NCBI RefSeq assembly: GCF_000829695.1
Contig: NZ_BBNN01000019.1
Location: 52,370 to 116,369 of the forward strand
Reading direction: 5' to 3'
DNA: 64,000 nucleotides
DNA from: Streptomyces sp. NBRC 110035
Lineage (GTDB): Bacteria; Actinomycetota; Actinomycetes; Streptomycetales; Streptomycetaceae
Both the position numbers and the translations under genes were made by a program. Shown in pieces: positions 1 to 8,739 of the stretch. The notes under the pieces are model-generated. The model had not been told where the DNA came from and searched no databases. It saw nothing but the letters and a program-made list of their open reading frames with translations. Every line of letters begins with the position of its first letter. Position 1 is the stretch's first letter.

Positions 1-519
1 GTCCAGCAGGGCCCGTGCCTCGGCCACCGCCGTACGGTCCAGCTCCGGATGTCCGGCGAGGCCGCCCTCGTACGACCCGTCGGGGCGGACGAGCAGCACG
101 CCGCCGAGCAGTTCGGCCGGGCCGCGGACGACCCGGGCGAGCGCCGTGGGCCCGCCGTCGGCCACCGCGGACAGAGCCGAGGAGAGCACCTCGCGGGCGG
201 GGGCGTGCGCGCCGACCGGGGTGACCATGATGTCGATGATCCCGCCGCAGGTCAGACCGACCGCGAAGGCGTCCTCGTCGCTGTACCCGAACCGCTGGAC
301 CCGCGTCCCGCCGTCCGCGAGCGCCTCCGCGCACAGCTCGTACACCGCTCCCTCGACGCAGCCGCCGGAGACCGAGCCGATCACCGTTCCCTCATCGTCG
401 ACGGCGAGCGCCGCGCCGGGCCCTCGCGGTGCGCTGCCGCTCACGGAGACGACGGTGGCGACGGCGAACTCCCTTCCCTCGGCGAGCCATCGCCGCAGCT
501 CGTCGGCGATGTCAAACAT
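1..519 (-). CDS. XdhC/CoxI-family molybdenum cofactor chaperone (partial, PaoD-like)
   Basis: The gene runs off the left window edge, so only the N-terminal 173 residues are present. XdhC-family proteins bind molybdenum cofactor, help its sulfuration and insert it into xanthine dehydrogenase or aldehyde oxidoreductase apoenzymes in the cytoplasm. The translation starts MFDIADELRRWLAEG and carries the family blocks SGSAPRG (about residues 28-34), GSVSGGCVEGA (48-58) and GYSDEDAFAVGLTCGG (78-93). The ATG at 519 lies inside the end of the Mo-subunit gene, with an 8-nt overlap (512-519), so translation is coupled. It is the fourth gene of a leftward operon after the 2Fe-2S, FAD and Mo subunits, the same order as paoABCD (yagTSRQ) of E. 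coli. The family call is firm; the enzyme it serves is inferred from the neighbours. Confidence 0.9.
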   Translation of the reverse strand, partial: MFDIADELRRWLAEGREFAVATVVSVSGSAPRGPGAALAVDDEGTVIGSVSGGCVEGAVYELCAEALADGGTRVQRFGYSDEDAFAVGLTCGGIIDIMVTPVGAHAPAREVLSSALSAVADGGPTALARVVRGPAELLGGVLLVRPDGSYEGGLAGHPELDRTAVAEARALLD

Positions 520-2659
520 GCGGCCCGCCCGCGGTGAGGATCCGGTCCGGCCGGATGGGCAGGGTCCGGTGCCGCACTCCGGTCGCGTGCCAGACGGCGT
601 TGGCGACGGCCGCCGCGACCCCGACGATGCCGATCTCGCCGATGCCCTTGATGCCGACCGGGTCGTCGGGGTCCGGGTCGTCCACCCAGTACGCCTCGAC
701 GAGCGGTACGTCGGCGTGACTGGCGATGTGGTAGCCCGCGAGGTCACCGCAGTAGTGGGAGCCCGAGACCCGGTCGCGGATCCCTTCCTCGTGCAGGGCC
801 ATGGAGATGCCCCAGATCATTCCGCCGACGAGCTGGCCACGCGCGGTGAGGGGGTTGACGATCCGCCCGGCGGCGAAGACTCCGAGCAAGCGGCGCACCC
901 GCACCTCGCCGGTGGTGACGTCCACGGCGACCTCGGCGAACTGCGCCCCGAAGGAGTGCCGTTCCACCTGCGCCAGGGCACCGAGGGCCGCGGTGGTGTC
1001 GGAGCGTACGGTGATGCCCTCCGGCGGGATGCCCTCCGGGGGAATGCCTGTCCCCGGCGCGAGGCGTTCCCGCAGTTCGTCGGCGGCGACGGTGATCGCC
1101 CAGGCCCAGGAGCGGGTTCCCGTGGAACCGCCGGCGATCATCGCGGGACCGAAGTCGCTGTCACCGATCCGCATCCGGATCCGCGCGGGCGCCACCCGGA
1201 GCACGTCGGCGGCGACCAGGGTGAGCGCGGTACGGGCCCCGGTGCCGATGTCGGCCGCCGCGATCCGCACGGTGAAGGTGCCGTCCGCCTCTGCCGTCAC
1301 CGCGGCCGTGGAGGGGCCGGCGCCCGCGGGGAAGGAAGCTGCGGCCGTGCCGGTGCCGATCAGCAGGTTCCCCTCCCGGCGCAGGCCGGGTCGCGGGTCG
1401 CGGTCGGCCCAGCCGAAGCGGCGGGCGCCCTCCCGGAAGCAGGCGTCGAGGTTGCGGCCGCTGAACGGCATCCCGGAGACCGGGCCCCGGTCGGGTTCGT
1501 TGCGCAGGCGCAGCTCGATCGGGTCGACGCCGCACCGCTCGGCAAGTTCGTCGAGCGCCGCCTCCAGCGCGAAGGCTCCCGGGGCCTCGCCCGGCGCCCG
1601 CATCCAGGTCGGTGACGGCACGTTCAGCCGCAGTGCCTCGTTCGCGGTGCGGTGGGCGGGGGCGTCGTACATCACCCGTGCCACGCCGGCGCTGGGCTCG
1701 ACGAACTCCCAGACCGTCGACGTCTGGCTGAGCGAGCGGTGCTCCAGGGCGCGCAGCCGGCCGTCGGCGCCGGCGCCGAGCCTGATCCGCTGGGCGGTGG
1801 GGCTGCGGTAGCCGGTGAGCGAGAACATCTGACGACGGGTCAGGACAACGCGGACCGGGCGCCGCAGCGCGGTGGTGGCCATCACCGCGGACACCTGGTG
1901 GGCGCGCAGGCCCTTGCTGCCGAAGCCGCCGCCGATGTGCTCGGAGCGCACCCGCACGGCGGACGGGTCGAGGGAGAACATCCGGGAGAGTTCGTCGGCG
2001 ACCCAGGTGGTGCCCTGGTTGGAGTCGACGACCTCGAGCCGCCCGCCGTCCCACAGGGCGGTCGCCGCGTGCGGTTCCATCATGCTGTGGTGCTCTTCGG
2101 GGGTGGTGTACTCGACGTCCACGACATGGGTGGACGCGGCGAGTTCGGCTTCCAGGTCGCCCTTCTCCGTCACCCCGGGCATGTGGCCGTCCACCGGATA
2201 CGCCTCGGGGCGCTCCCCGTGGAACTCGATGTCGTGCGGCTCCTGTTCGTACGTCACGACGAGCGCCTCGGCGGCCTCGCGGGCCTGCTCGGAGGTCTCG
2301 GCGACGACGAGCGCGACGGGCCAGCCGGCGTGCGGGATCCGGTCGTTCTGGAAGACGGCGGCGGTGGGGTCCGGCGGGACGCCCAGCAGGCCGACGTAGT
2401 CGAGGTGGAGGCGCGGGGCGTTGCCGTGGTGCAGCACGGTGAGCACACCGGGCATCGCGAGCACGGGGGCGGTCTCGACGGAGCCGATCCGGCCGCGGGC
2501 CACGGTGGACAGCACCAGCCAGCCGTGGGCGAGGCCGGTGAAGGGGATCTCGCCCGCGTAGCGGGCGGCTCCGGTCACCTTGTCACGGCCCTCCACGCGG
2601 GTGTGTGCGGTGCCCACCGCGCCCGTGGGGGTGGCCCGGTCGGTTGTGGTGGCGGTCAT
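512..2659 (-). CDS. Molybdopterin-binding large subunit of a xanthine dehydrogenase/aldehyde oxidoreductase-family enzyme (PaoC-like)
   Basis: This 715-residue protein is the catalytic molybdenum subunit of a cytoplasmic molybdenum hydroxylase. It has the small fold-defining N-terminal domain (about 20-130, starting RVEGRDKVTGAARYAGEI) and the Mo-binding domains with the GGFGSKG cofactor loop near residue 250. The conserved glutamate that activates the metal-bound water lies in the C-terminal motif GIKGIGEIG. The start ATG at 2659 overlaps the FAD-subunit stop (ATGA, 2656-2659). A longer open frame reaches 3238 but is antisense to codon-biased sequence and was rejected. Substrate cannot be read from sequence. 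The extra cysteines in the FAD subunit point to a PaoABC-type aldehyde oxidoreductase rather than classical xanthine dehydrogenase, although the family is usually annotated as the latter. Confidence 0.92.
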   Translation of the reverse strand: MTATTTDRATPTGAVGTAHTRVEGRDKVTGAARYAGEIPFTGLAHGWLVLSTVARGRIGSVETAPVLAMPGVLTVLHHGNAPRLHLDYVGLLGVPPDPTAAVFQNDRIPHAGWPVALVVAETSEQAREAAEALVVTYEQEPHDIEFHGERPEAYPVDGHMPGVTEKGDLEAELAASTHVVDVEYTTPEEHHSMMEPHAATALWDGGRLEVVDSNQGTTWVADELSRMFSLDPSAVRVRSEHIGGGFGSKGLRAHQVSAVMATTALRRPVRVVLTRRQMFSLTGYRSPTAQRIRLGAGADGRLRALEHRSLSQTSTVWEFVEPSAGVARVMYDAPAHRTANEALRLNVPSPTWMRAPGEAPGAFALEAALDELAERCGVDPIELRLRNEPDRGPVSGMPFSGRNLDACFREGARRFGWADRDPRPGLRREGNLLIGTGTAAASFPAGAGPSTAAVTAEADGTFTVRIAAADIGTGARTALTLVAADVLRVAPARIRMRIGDSDFGPAMIAGGSTGTRSWAWAITVAADELRERLAPGTGIPPEGIPPEGITVRSDTTAALGALAQVERHSFGAQFAEVAVDVTTGEVRVRRLLGVFAAGRIVNPLTARGQLVGGMIWGISMALHEEGIRDRVSGSHYCGDLAGYHIASHADVPLVEAYWVDDPDPDDPVGIKGIGEIGIVGVAAAVANAVWHATGVRHRTLPIRPDRILTAGGPHV

Positions 2660-3648
2660 CGGGCGGTCTCCTCGGCGAGTTCGGACAGGACGGCCACCGC
2701 GAGGTTGCGCATGAGGGTCACCTTGTACGCGTTGCCGGGCAGCGTCCGGGCCCCGGCCAGTTCGGCGTCGGCGGCCGCGGCGAAGCGGTCGGCGGACGCC
2801 GGGGCCCCGTTCAGCACGTGTTCGGCCGCGTACGCCCGCCACGGCCGGGACGCGACCGCGCCGAAGGCGAGCCGCGCCTCGCGCACGACACCGTCGCTGA
2901 TGTCGAGGGCGGCGGCGACGGAGCCGATCGCGAAGGCGTACGAGGCGCGTTCGCGCACCTTGCGGTAGCGGGAGCGGGAGGCCGACGGCACGGGCGGCAG
3001 CGTGACGCCGGTGATGAGCGCGCCCGGCGGCAGGGCGGTCTCCCGGTGCGGGGTGTCGCCGACGGGCAGGTAGAAGTCGGCGAGAGGCACCTCGCCTGCT
3101 CCGTCGGCGGTCCGATACGAGACGACGGCGTCGAACGCGGCCAGTGCCACCCCCATGTCGGAGGGATGGACGGCGACGCAGTGCTCGGAGGCGCCCAGGA
3201 CGGCGTGGTTGTGGTGCTCGCCCTCGACGGCGGGGCAACCACTGCCGGGGAGGCGCTTGTTGCAGGGCCTGGTCACGTCGGCGAAGTATCCGCAGCGGGT
3301 GCGCTGAAGCAGGTTCCCGCCGACGGTGGCCATGTTGCGCAGTTGCCCGGAGGCTCCGGCGAGCACCGCCTGGGCCAGCGCCGGGTAGCGTCGGCGGACC
3401 TCGGGGTGGGCGGCGAGATCGCTGTTGGTCACGGTGGCACCGATGCGCAGTCCGCCGTCACCGGTCGACTCGATGTGGTCCAGGGGGAGCCGACGTATGT
3501 CGACGAGCCGCGCGGGGCGTTCGACGCCGGTCTTCATCAGGTCGACGAGGTTGGTTCCGCCACCGAGGTAGCGGGCGTCGGGGTCGGCGTCGAGCAGGGC
3601 GACCGCGCCGGGGACGTCCTCGGCGCGCCGGTAGTCGAACTCCCTCAT
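2656..3648 (-). CDS. FAD-binding subunit of molybdenum hydroxylase, with extra 4Fe-4S-type cysteine loop (PaoB-like)
   Basis: This 330-residue protein moves electrons from the molybdenum and 2Fe-2S centres to FAD and then an acceptor. The PCMH-type FAD-binding segment includes LGGGTNLVDLMKTG (about 28-41) and the ATVGGNLLQRTRC block (about 107-119), followed by the CO dehydrogenase flavoprotein C-terminal domain. Four cysteines at about 119, 129, 138 and 157 sit in an insertion typical of the PaoB/YagS branch, where they hold an additional 4Fe-4S cluster; ordinary xanthine dehydrogenase FAD subunits lack it. The ATG at 3648 overlaps the upstream 2Fe-2S gene stop (ATGA, 3645-3648) and its own stop overlaps the Mo-subunit start. 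The cluster assignment is inference from residue spacing. Confidence 0.92.
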   Translation of the reverse strand: MREFDYRRAEDVPGAVALLDADPDARYLGGGTNLVDLMKTGVERPARLVDIRRLPLDHIESTGDGGLRIGATVTNSDLAAHPEVRRRYPALAQAVLAGASGQLRNMATVGGNLLQRTRCGYFADVTRPCNKRLPGSGCPAVEGEHHNHAVLGASEHCVAVHPSDMGVALAAFDAVVSYRTADGAGEVPLADFYLPVGDTPHRETALPPGALITGVTLPPVPSASRSRYRKVRERASYAFAIGSVAAALDISDGVVREARLAFGAVASRPWRAYAAEHVLNGAPASADRFAAAADAELAGARTLPGNAYKVTLMRNLAVAVLSELAEETAR

Positions 3649-4238
3649 GCGGCAGCCTCCTCGGTGGCTCCGGCGGTTGTGACGTCTTCGGGGGCGCCGG
3701 CGCCCCCGGGGCTTTCGGCAGCGGCGCGGGCGACGGCCTCGACGATCGAGACGTAGGCGCCGCAGCGGCACAGGTTGCCGCTCATGCGTTCGCGGATCTC
3801 CTGCGGGGTCAGCGGCGGCGGTCCCGCTTCGGGCCGTACGTCGTCGGTGACGGCGCTGGGCCAGCCCGCTGCGTGCTCCTCGATGACGGCGACGGCGGAA
3901 CAGATCTGGCCGGGTGTGCAGTAGCCGCACTGGAGGCCGTCCAGGTCGAGGAAGGCCTGCTGCACGGGGTGCAGCCGCTCCCCCTCGGCGAGGCCTTCCA
4001 CAGTGGTGATCTCCCGGTCCTCCGCCGCCACGGCCAGTTGCAGGCAGGAGAGGGTCCGACGGCCGTCGACCAGGACCGTGCAGGCGCCGCACTGCCCCTG
4101 GTCACAGCCCTTCTTGGTGCCGGTCAGATCGAGGCGCTCACGCAGGGCGTCGAGCAGGGTGGTGCGGGGGTCGACGGACAGCACGTGCTTCTCGCCGTTG
4201 ATGTTCAGGGTGACGCTGCTGGACGTCGAGGGGGGCAT
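3645..4238 (-). CDS. 2Fe-2S subunit of molybdenum hydroxylase (PaoA-like)
   Basis: This is a 197-residue, two-cluster ferredoxin-type subunit that passes electrons from the Mo site to FAD. The plant-type cluster is C45, C50, C53 (CDQGQCGAC) with C65. The second, Mo-proximal cluster uses CGYC (104-107) and CRC (157-159). The chosen ATG at 4238 is preceded by AGAAGG at a 6-7 nt spacing; the frame is open to 4334, but that extension looks non-coding. There is no Tat signal, unlike periplasmic E. coli PaoA, so the complex is expected in the cytoplasm. It is the first gene of the operon and faces the TetR gene across the twin palindromes at 4422-4468, which suggests TetR control of the whole unit. 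Confidence 0.92.
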   Translation of the reverse strand: MPPSTSSSVTLNINGEKHVLSVDPRTTLLDALRERLDLTGTKKGCDQGQCGACTVLVDGRRTLSCLQLAVAAEDREITTVEGLAEGERLHPVQQAFLDLDGLQCGYCTPGQICSAVAVIEEHAAGWPSAVTDDVRPEAGPPPLTPQEIRERMSGNLCRCGAYVSIVEAVARAAAESPGGAGAPEDVTTAGATEEAAA

Positions 4239-4421
4239 GAACAGCCTTCTTTCGCGGATCCGTGCAGGCCTGCGGGGCCCTCGGGAGGCGGACGGAAAGG
4301 AATCGGTCAGAAGGTCGGCAGGGGGATCTTGCACACGGACCGGGAGCGCCGGCGCCGGCCGTCCGCGGGCACACCTGCCCGCTCTCCCGCACCGTCCGCG
4401 GTCACCGATACGATGTGCCGA

Positions 4422-4439
4422 AGCGGACGGTTGTCCGTT
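4422..4439. promoter_or_regulatory. Palindromic operator candidate 1 (TetR site, divergent region)
   Basis: AGCGGACGGTTGTCCGTT is an imperfect inverted repeat with GGAC/GTCC arms. A near copy lies 29 bp further right, centre to centre. Both sit between the divergent hydroxylase operon and the TetR gene, the usual place for an autoregulatory TetR operator. Confidence 0.55.
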
Positions 4440-4450
4440 ACCGGAAATTT

Positions 4451-4468
4451 AGTGGACAGCTGTCCGCT
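4451..4468. promoter_or_regulatory. Palindromic operator candidate 2 (TetR site, divergent region)
   Basis: AGTGGACAGCTGTCCGCT is an almost perfect 18-bp palindrome around CAGCTG and shares the GGAC(A/G)G..TGTCCG core with the copy at 4422-4439. The 29-bp spacing is close to three helical turns, so two dimers could bind the same face of the DNA. It lies 45 nt before the TetR start. Confidence 0.6.
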
Positions 4469-4512
4469 TAGCAAGGACGGGTTTCGGCCACGCCCGGAAG
4501 GAGGACGGACGA

Positions 4513-5151
4513 ATGGGTCAGGACACGGGGCAGACGCCGGGCGGCGAGGACAAGCCTCAGGACAAGCCCGTACCCCCGCGCGCGCAGGCGCCCCTGCGGT
4601 CGGACGCGCAGCGCAACCGCGAGCGCATTCTGGAGGTCGCCCTGGTCGAGCTGACCCGGTCGGCCGACACCCCGCTGAGCGTGATCGCCAAGAGGGCGGG
4701 CGTCGGCCAGGGCACGCTCTACCGGAACTTCCCCAGCCGGGAGGACCTCGTCCTGGAGATCTACCGCCACGAGATGCGCCAGGTCGCCGACAGCGCTGCC
4801 CGGCTGCTGGAGACCCGGGAGCCCGACCATGCCCTGCGCGAGTGGATGGACCGGCTCGCCCGGTTCGCGATGACCAAGGCCGGGCTGGCCGACGCCATCA
4901 GGCAGGCCACCGGCGCGCCGGGCGGCCCGGCGAAGCCGGGACCCAGCCCCGTGATCGAGGCGGCCGGCCTTCTGCTGCGCGCCTGCGAGGAGGCGGGAAC
5001 CATCCGGCCCGGAGTGACCGTGGACGACATGCTGCTCGCGATCGGCGGCCTCTGGCAGCTGGATCCCACCGCGGACTGGCAGCCGAGCGCCACCCGGGTG
5101 CTGGACATCGTCATGGACGGGCTGCGCGCCGGGGCGCCCGGACGGCGGTAG
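4513..5151 (+). CDS. TetR/AcrR-family transcriptional regulator
   Basis: This 212-residue regulator has a hydrophilic N-terminal extension of about 30 residues, then a TetR DNA-binding domain (about 33-85): RILEVALVELTRSADTPLSV leads into the helix-turn-helix KRAGVGQGTLYRNFPSREDL. The C-terminal ligand-binding domain is of the SBP-like type common in Streptomyces. The ATG at 4513 follows GGAAGGAGGACGGACGA, a good ribosome site. It is divergent from the molybdenum hydroxylase operon and two matching palindromes lie between them, so the likely role is repression of that operon and of itself, relieved by an aldehyde or aromatic substrate. The family is certain; target and ligand are inferred. 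Confidence 0.9.
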   Translation: MGQDTGQTPGGEDKPQDKPVPPRAQAPLRSDAQRNRERILEVALVELTRSADTPLSVIAKRAGVGQGTLYRNFPSREDLVLEIYRHEMRQVADSAARLLETREPDHALREWMDRLARFAMTKAGLADAIRQATGAPGGPAKPGPSPVIEAAGLLLRACEEAGTIRPGVTVDDMLLAIGGLWQLDPTADWQPSATRVLDIVMDGLRAGAPGRR

Positions 5152-5727
5152 GCGCGGACAGCCGGTGACGGCGGGACCGGAGGCCCTCTGCGCGACGTGA
5201 CGGCCGGAGGCTGTGCGCGTGGCGGGTGCTCCGGCCGGGAGTACGGCCCGGTTCGCGTATCGGCCCCGCCGACATGACCGCCGCCCTCGTCGGCACCGCC
5301 CTCGTCCCGGCGGCCTGCGGGAGGTCCTGGAGACAGTCGGCTGCGCCGCGGGAGATGCCCCGTTCCCCTCACGGCCCCTCTCGCATTGCGGGTTCTTCGG
5401 CCTGCGGCTGAGATGGACGGCAGGCCACGGCACTCCCGCGGGGTCCGCGGGGCACGGTGCGGGCGCCTCCACGAAGGACCTCGGCCCCGCTCCCCCACGC
5501 CGTGCCCGCACGGCGGCCGCCCAGGACCCGGCCGCGGTCCACCGTGATTGCTCCCGCCCGACCGGGATACACGGGTTGCCCCGGGACTCCGCCGGGCCGG
5601 ATTGGCTCAGCGGCTCCGGGGCACGCGACCTACCGGGGCCGGGCGGTCCGGAGCCGGTGCTCCGGGTCTCCGGGTCCGTGTCGTGCGGAGCCCGGCACGT
5701 CACAACCGAACGACGAAAGGCAGACCC
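5152..5727. other. 576-bp gene-free stretch upstream of catalase
   Basis: I see no codon-biased open frame with a ribosome site here; the overlapping frames on both strands have Arg/Pro-rich non-coding composition. It should hold the catalase promoter, but no clear sigma-B or sigma-R type promoter and no convincing operator could be recognised. The only firm element is the ribosome site CGAAAGG at 5714-5720. Confidence 0.4.
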
Positions 5728-7248
5728 ATGACGGACACCTCGCCTGCCACCACGACGGACTCCGGTGCCCCGGCGGAGAGTGACGAGCACTCGCTCACCG
5801 CGGGCGCGGGAGGTCCGGTACTGCTGCAGGACGCCTACCTGATCGAGCAGATGGCCCAGTTCAACCGGGAGCGGATCCCCGAACGCCAGCCGCATGCGAA
5901 GGGAAGCGGCGCTTTCGGCTATTTCGAGGTGACCCACGACGTGAGCGCCTACACGAAGGCGGCCGTCTTCCAGCCGGGCACCCGCACCGACCTGCTCATC
6001 CGCTTCTCGACCGTCGCGGGCGAGCGTGGCAGCCCGGACACCTGGCGCGACCCGCGCGGCTTCGCGGTGAAGTTCTACACCAGCCAGGGCAACTACGACA
6101 TGGTCGGCAACAACACGCCGGTGTTCTTCGTCAAGGATCCGATGAAGTTCCAGCACTTCATCCGGTCGCAGAAGCGCCGGGCGGACAACAACCTGCGCGA
6201 CCACGACATGCAGTGGGACTTCTGGACCCTCTCACCGGAATCCGCCCATCAGGTCACCTGGCTCATGGGGGACCGCGGCATCCCGCGCACCTGGCGCCAC
6301 ATGAACGGCTACACCTCCCACACCTACATGTGGATCAACGCCGACGGTCAGCGGTTCTGGGTGAAGTACCACTTCAAGACGGACCAGGGCATCGAGTGCT
6401 TCACCCAGCACGAGGCCGACCAGATGGCATCCGCCGACACCGACTACCACATGCGGGACCTCTTCGAGCACATCCGTGACGGCGAGTACCCGAGCTGGAC
6501 CCTGTATGTGCAGGTCATGCCGTACGAGGAAGCCGCGGGTTACCGGTTCAACCCGTTCGACCTGACCAAGGTGTGGCCGCACGGCGACTACCCCCTCGTC
6601 CCGGTCGGCCGCATGACACTCGACCGCAACCCGACCGACAACCACGCCGAGATCGAACAGGCCGCCTTCCAGCCCAACAACCTGGTCCCGGGCATCGGCC
6701 CGAGCCCGGACCGCATGCTGCTGGCGCGGCTCTTCTCCTACGCCGACGCCCACCGTCACCGGATCGGCGCCAACTACCAGCAGCTCCCCGTCAACGCCCC
6801 GGTCGTCGACGTCCACACCTACTCCAAGGACGGCGCGATGGCCTACCGGAAGACGACCGATCCGGTCTACGCGCCGAACTCCAAGGGCGGTCCCGCCGCC
6901 GATACCGGGAACTACGGCACCCCGCCCAGCTGGGAGACCGACGGGGCCATCACCCGCACCGCCTATGTCAGCCACGCGGAGGACGACGACTGGGGACAGC
7001 CCGGCACCCTGGTGCGCGAGGTCATGGACGACGCCGCACGCGACCGGCTGGTGGACAACGTCGTCGGCCACCTCCTCAACGGCGTGAGCGAGCCCGTACT
7101 CCAGCGGGCCTTCGAGTACTGGTCGAACATCGACAAGACCATCGGCGACCGCATTGCCCGGGGCGTGCGCGCGAAGGCGGACGAGAAGGACCCCAAGGCC
7201 GCCGCACAGGCCAACCCGGCCCGGAGCTCCATGCAGGACAAGGCCTGA
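5728..7248 (+). CDS. katA: Haem catalase (monofunctional)
   Basis: This 506-residue enzyme converts hydrogen peroxide to water and oxygen in the cytoplasm. The catalase core is intact: FGYFEVTHD with the distal histidine (about residue 69), the signature [14 protein letters not shown] followed by [12 protein letters not shown], the distal asparagine in VGNNTPVFF, and the proximal haem tyrosine in the [14 protein letters not shown] block (about 330-345). Length fits the small-subunit clade. The start is ATG 5728, preceded by CGAAAGG; an upstream in-frame ATG at 5548 lies in non-coding sequence. The gene stands alone, with hairpins downstream. No CatR- or Fur-type regulator is adjacent; the leftward LysR gene downstream has the wrong orientation to be co-transcribed. 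Confidence 0.95.
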   Translation: MTDTSPATTTDSGAPAESDEHSLTAGAGGPVLLQDAYLIEQMAQFNRERIPERQPHAKGSGAFGYFEVTHDVSAYTKAAVFQPGTRTDLLIRFSTVAGERGSPDTWRDPRGFAVKFYTSQGNYDMVGNNTPVFFVKDPMKFQHFIRSQKRRADNNLRDHDMQWDFWTLSPESAHQVTWLMGDRGIPRTWRHMNGYTSHTYMWINADGQRFWVKYHFKTDQGIECFTQHEADQMASADTDYHMRDLFEHIRDGEYPSWTLYVQVMPYEEAAGYRFNPFDLTKVWPHGDYPLVPVGRMTLDRNPTDNHAEIEQAAFQPNNLVPGIGPSPDRMLLARLFSYADAHRHRIGANYQQLPVNAPVVDVHTYSKDGAMAYRKTTDPVYAPNSKGGPAADTGNYGTPPSWETDGAITRTAYVSHAEDDDWGQPGTLVREVMDDAARDRLVDNVVGHLLNGVSEPVLQRAFEYWSNIDKTIGDRIARGVRAKADEKDPKAAAQANPARSSMQDKA

Positions 7249-7286
7249 CGCCTTCGGCGAAGGGCCAGGGGCCGTCCTGGGGTCCC

Positions 7287-7301
7287 GCCCCGGTGCGGGG
7301 C
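7287..7301 (+). terminator. Hairpin downstream of catalase
   Basis: GCCCCG/CGGGGC form a 6-bp stem with a GTG loop, preceded by a smaller CCTTC/GAAGG hairpin just after the stop codon. There is no U tract, as is usual for Streptomyces terminators. Confidence 0.45.
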
Positions 7302-7398
7302 ATGCGCCCGCAGCGCATGTCCCGCACCCGCACACCCCTCACCCTCACCCTCACCTGCACGCACGCGCCGAGGCCGGCACCGCGCAGGAGTACCGGCC

Positions 7399-8304
7399 TC
7401 AGGCGACGGCCGTCGGCGCGAGCTCCCGCAGTTCCCGCAGCGCGGCCTCGACCGCAGGGCGGGCGTGGCCGCCCCCTCGGGTGCAGGTCAGCAGTTTGCG
7501 GTGCGGGTCGCCCGCGCAGCGTACGCGGGTGACCGGCAGGTGCGGGGACAGCTGGGCCAGCCGCGGGATCAGGGCGACGCCGAGCCCGTGCGCGACGAGA
7601 TGAGCGGTGACGTTCCAGTCGAGGGCGTGGTGGACGACGTCCGGGGTGAACCCGGCGGCACCGCAGGCCGACATCACATGCTGCCGGCAGGGGCTCTCCG
7701 GCACCGGCACGATCCACGGTTCACGCGCCGCCTCCTCGAGGCCGGCCCGCTCCCGGCCTGCCAGCGGATGCCCTTCGGGAACCACCAGGTCGAACGGGTC
7801 GTCCAGCAGCGGTTGTTGGTCGAAGCGCGCGTCGCTCAGCGGCGGGTTGTGCGGGGTGGCCTCGACGATCGCCAGATCGGTGGCCCCCTCGAAGAGCAGG
7901 TCGAAGCTCTTCGGTACCTCCGTCTCCAGAATCCGTACCGTCAGCCGCGGGTGGCGGGCGCCCAGCCGGGCCGCCACCGGGGCCAGCAGGACCGAGATCG
8001 CCACCGGGAACCCGGTGACCCGCAGCAGTCCGGTGGGGGCGCCATGGTCGGCCCGCAGGTCCAGCTCCGCCTGTTCCCAGCGGGCCTCGATGGCGTCGGC
8101 GTGCGCGAGCAGGCTCTCGGCGGCCGGGGAGAGCCGTACACCGCGCCCCTGCGGTTCCAGCAGGTCGACGCCCAGGTCGCGGGCGAGCTGGCGGATCTGC
8201 TGCGAGGCGGCGGACGGGGTGAAGTGCAGGGCGCGGGCGGCCGCGGTGACCGTGCCGTAGTGGGCGACCGCCCTGAGGACATGCAGCCGGCGGAGGTCAA
8301 TCAT
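7399..8304 (-). CDS. LysR-family transcriptional regulator
   Basis: This 301-residue protein has an N-terminal winged helix-turn-helix (residues 1-60, MIDLRRLHVLRAVAHYGTVT, with HFTPSAASQQIRQLARDLG as recognition region) and a LysR substrate-binding domain (about 90-295). The start ATG 8304 has no Shine-Dalgarno sequence; a TTGACT/TAAGCC promoter candidate lies directly before it, so a leaderless mRNA is possible. The open frame continues to 8538, but that part is antisense to the divergent zinc-ribbon gene. The only divergent neighbour is the 82-residue zinc-ribbon protein at 8445, so either that gene or a distant target is regulated. Effector unknown. Confidence 0.9.
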   Translation of the reverse strand: MIDLRRLHVLRAVAHYGTVTAAARALHFTPSAASQQIRQLARDLGVDLLEPQGRGVRLSPAAESLLAHADAIEARWEQAELDLRADHGAPTGLLRVTGFPVAISVLLAPVAARLGARHPRLTVRILETEVPKSFDLLFEGATDLAIVEATPHNPPLSDARFDQQPLLDDPFDLVVPEGHPLAGRERAGLEEAAREPWIVPVPESPCRQHVMSACGAAGFTPDVVHHALDWNVTAHLVAHGLGVALIPRLAQLSPHLPVTRVRCAGDPHRKLLTCTRGGGHARPAVEAALRELRELAPTAVA

Positions 8305-8312
8305 GTAGCTCA

Positions 8313-8340
8313 GGCTTAACGGTCGGATCCACAAAGTCAA
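8313..8340 (-). promoter_or_regulatory. Candidate promoter of the LysR gene, possibly leaderless
   Basis: On the minus strand TTGACT (8335-8340) is followed after 16 nt by TAAGCC (8313-8318). A start 6-8 nt downstream would fall at or next to the LysR ATG (8304), which fits the missing ribosome site. Confidence 0.4.
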
Positions 8341-8444
8341 CCTGGACGTGTACGGAGAATGCGACGCACCCTGGTCCGTGTCACGACGGCCCACCGGGCC
8401 ATGCCGTCCCGGGAGCCGAGCACTTGGGAAGCCGAGGAGCCACC

Positions 8445-8693
8445 ATGACCAGCGCGCACAAAACCACCGGCACGACAGGCGTCGTCTGCCCCTACTGCGG
8501 ATGGCCGGACGACGCCGAGCCGTTCCAGCTGGTCTCACGGCACGGCACCGCCGACGGCAGCACCGTGTGGACCCGTTGCGGCTGCGGCTCGCTCCAGGTC
8601 CGTGCCGTCGACGGCCGCGGCACCCGCGTCGTCACCCGCAGCAGGCCGCCCGCCGGCATCCCGCCGGCCCGGACGTGCGGGACACGCGGCTGA
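8445..8693 (+). CDS. Small zinc-ribbon-like protein of unknown function
   Basis: The 82-residue protein has a CPYCGW pair near residues 14-19 and a CGCGS segment near 44-48. This four-cysteine arrangement is typical of a small zinc ribbon. The rest is polar and basic, with no membrane segment. ATG 8445 follows GAGGAGC at good spacing. It is divergent from the LysR gene (140 bp between starts), and its stop codon lies inside the left arm of the strong hairpin at 8686-8724. I do not recognise a named family; nucleic-acid or protein binding are both possible. Confidence 0.7.
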   Translation: MTSAHKTTGTTGVVCPYCGWPDDAEPFQLVSRHGTADGSTVWTRCGCGSLQVRAVDGRGTRVVTRSRPPAGIPPARTCGTRG

Positions 8694-8724
8694 GCGGGCC
8701 GGGCCGTCCGGCCCGCTCAGCCGC
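8686..8724. terminator. Strong bidirectional hairpin between zinc-ribbon and VOC genes
   Basis: A perfect 15-bp stem (8686-8700 with 8710-8724) encloses a 9-nt loop. It begins inside the last codons of the rightward gene and lies 16 nt before the stop of the leftward gene, so it can terminate both. Confidence 0.75.
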
Positions 8725-8739
8725 CCGGCTCCGGACGGA

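Noticed and set aside
512..3238. Very long open frame (908 codons) starting at 3238 on the minus strand
   Set aside because: Only the part from 2659 matches the Mo subunit; the upstream part is Arg-rich and overlaps the well-supported FAD-subunit gene in another frame.
5548..5727. Upstream in-frame ATG for catalase
   Set aside because: The extension lacks catalase similarity and good codons; CGAAAGG precedes ATG 5728.
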